The notes under the pieces: model-generated
The model's database searches: none
Seen by the model: only the letters and a program-made list of their open reading frames with translations
What the model was told of the DNA's origin: nothing
Assembly (NCBI GenBank): GCA_044370695.1
Contig: JBILVB010000039.1
Span: 1 to 25,176, forward strand
DNA: 25,176 nt
Source: JBEIFW01 sp044370695
GTDB lineage: Bacteria; Actinomycetota; Acidimicrobiia; Acidimicrobiales; Ilumatobacteraceae
Direction: 5' to 3'
Program-made: the position numbers and the translations under genes
Part shown: one piece after another, positions 24,174 to 25,176 of the stretch
Position numbering within the stretch: position 1 is the stretch's first letter
How the letters are laid out: each line of letters begins with the position of its first letter

Positions 24174-24592
24174 GATGGCGCCACCAGGCGCGTCGAGAGT
24201 GCCTCGTCGGCTCGACCCTTCCCGGTCAGCGCCGCCTCGACCGCGGCGAGGCGGGCTGCCCGCCGGCGCTCCTCGGCCATCCGCACCGGATCAGCACCCT
24301 CGAGCACCCGGGCACGGAACGTCTCGGAGTCGGGAAGACCGATGAAGACCGGGACCTCGAGGTCGTGGAGGCGGACCACGGCGGATTCCGGCAAGCGCCA
24401 GGTGATGATCGCTCGGACCGGGAGCCACGACCGCGCCCGGACGATGGCCTGGACGTCCTGGGCTTGCTCGGCGACCACGACGAGCGGCACAGCGTCGCTG
24501 TCCGGACGGGTCGTGATGCCCAGTCCGAGTTGGGCCGCGAGCCACTGATGCAGCGGTCCGTCACCAAGCAGGTTCATCCGTGCGTCGCTCAT
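24170..24592 (-). CDS. small unknown protein heading the pilus operon
   Basis: A 140-residue protein I do not recognise. It has an alternating strand/helix look (VPLVVVAEQAQDVQAIVRA, VRAIITWRLPE, VPVFIGLPDSETFRARVLE) like a small Rossmann or receiver-type fold, but no phosphoacceptor or nucleotide motif is evident. A charged helix with many Arg and Ala (EERRRAARLAAVEAALTG) closes it. No membrane segment or signal peptide. ATG 24592 and ATG 24577 are both possible; only a distant GGAAGAGG is seen upstream. Its stop overlaps the PilMN start (ATGA), so it is translated together with the pilus genes and may bind PilM or PilB. Confidence 0.75.
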   Translation of the reverse strand: MSDARMNLLGDGPLHQWLAAQLGLGITTRPDSDAVPLVVVAEQAQDVQAIVRARSWLPVRAIITWRLPESAVVRLHDLEVPVFIGLPDSETFRARVLEGADPVRMAEERRRAARLAAVEAALTGKGRADEALSTRLVAPS

Positions 24593-24742
24593 GATCGGCC
24601 AATTCGTCGGGGTTTCCTCTTCCTTTCGGACCGGGCGACCGACAGTTGAGCCTTGGACCGAACGGCGAGGGATTCGCCGAGGCGTCGCGATCTCGGGCGA
24701 GTAGCGTCAACGCGTCGATCCCCGAGCCCACCGGAGCACGCC
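24593..24742. promoter_or_regulatory. divergent promoter region of the pilus operon and the right-edge gene
   Basis: The 150-bp gap must hold promoters for both directions. A purine-rich GGAAGAGGAAA lies upstream of 24592 on the minus strand. A 6-bp hairpin CGGCGA/TCGCCG occurs at 24663-24679. TAGCGT (24702-24707) fits TANNNT toward the plus strand and GGAG lies 7 nt before GTG 24743. TTGACG (minus strand, near 24700) could be a -35, but no matching -10 is seen. Confidence 0.35.
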
Positions 24743-25176
24743 GTGTCGTCGGTCCCCATCCTGGATGAACAGGTGCGTTCGCTGCTGACGGCCGAGGCCT
24801 GCGAGGCGGTCGAGGCCCGCCGAGCGCACCTCGGAGACCACGCCCGCTGCACCTGGTGCTGGCGGCCACTCGACGACGACGCCCCGTCCAGCGTCGTCGT
24901 GTTCGACCCGCACGCCGGGCACCAGCACGAGCGCCGGGAGGCCGTGGTCGGCCTGACCCACGCCGGTTGCCGGGACTCGGGTGTCGTCGGGCTGGACGGG
25001 GATCGTCTGGAGCGTTCGCTCCAGACACCGAGAGCGCACCTCGCACTCCGGGATCGCGCACCGCGGGCCGTGCTCGCCCTGGAACTGGTCGGAGACCTAC
25101 TCGTGCTTCGAGCCGACGGTTCGGTGACCGAACTGCCGACGAGCGGAATGGCGGCGAGCGGCTTCCGGGTGCCGGA
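24743..25176 (+). CDS. unknown protein with zinc-finger-like Cys pairs (cut by window edge)
   Basis: The frame is open from GTG 24743 to the right edge, giving at least 144 residues. GGAG lies 7 nt upstream of the GTG. Composition and codon third-position GC look like a real gene. Residues about 36-39 read CTWC, and a THAGC segment follows near 90, so a zinc site with C-x2-C and distal His/Cys is possible. Several His occur in FDPHAGHQHERREAV. No family is recognised. It is divergent from the pilus operon and need not be related to it. Confidence 0.65.
   Translation, partial: MSSVPILDEQVRSLLTAEACEAVEARRAHLGDHARCTWCWRPLDDDAPSSVVVFDPHAGHQHERREAVVGLTHAGCRDSGVVGLDGDRLERSLQTPRAHLALRDRAPRAVLALELVGDLLVLRADGSVTELPTSGMAASGFRVP

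Overview
The window is about 25 kb of very GC-rich DNA with short intergenic gaps and many start/stop overlaps. A WhiB-type iron-sulfur module, which is essentially restricted to Actinobacteria and their phages, points to an actinobacterium. The true type IV pilus machinery (not Tad) and the overall gene style suggest a deep lineage such as Acidimicrobiia; the phylum is fairly secure, the class is inference. I see no tRNA, rRNA, insertion sequence or CRISPR array.

Left part (1-6.4 kb): the 3' end of a DJ-1/PfpI-family gene; a convergent enoyl-CoA hydratase/isomerase-family gene; three tandem, translationally coupled paralogous GT2 glycosyltransferases with TPR-like tails (plus strand); then a minus-strand run of ferredoxin, NTF2/SnoaL-like protein, alpha/beta hydrolase and lgt. 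The lgt 3' end overlaps the third glycosyltransferase tail to tail by 129 bp.

Middle part (6.4-9.5 kb): a PilT-family ATPase whose catalytic Glu and both His-box histidines are replaced lies back to back with an FtsH-like membrane AAA+ zinc protease with an altered Walker B and pore loop.

Right part (9.5-24.6 kb): a type IV pilus locus, mostly on the minus strand. In transcription order: a small unknown gene, a PilM-PilN fusion, pilO, pilB, pilC and a GT-C-like membrane protein. Next comes a plus-strand gene with a DivIVA-like N-terminus. The minus strand resumes with three type IV prepilins, pilT (with an extra N-terminal domain), pilD, a membrane protein with a Pro/Ala-rich linker and 45-bp tandem repeats, and a sigma-70 factor carrying a C-terminal WhiB-like iron-sulfur domain. 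PilB should extend and PilT retract the pilus, PilC is the platform, PilMN/O the alignment complex, PilD the prepilin peptidase. The sigma-WhiB protein and its coupled membrane partner look like a regulatory module for this locus or for a surface response.

The most unusual item is the sigma-WhiB fusion at 9545-10774. Next are the PilM-PilN fusion, the catalytically degenerate PilT paralog facing the FtsH-like protease, and the two nearly identical major-pilin-like genes with a strong intercistronic hairpin and a nine-base homopolymer next to a ribosome binding site. The right edge cuts a plus-strand gene of unknown function starting at 24743.
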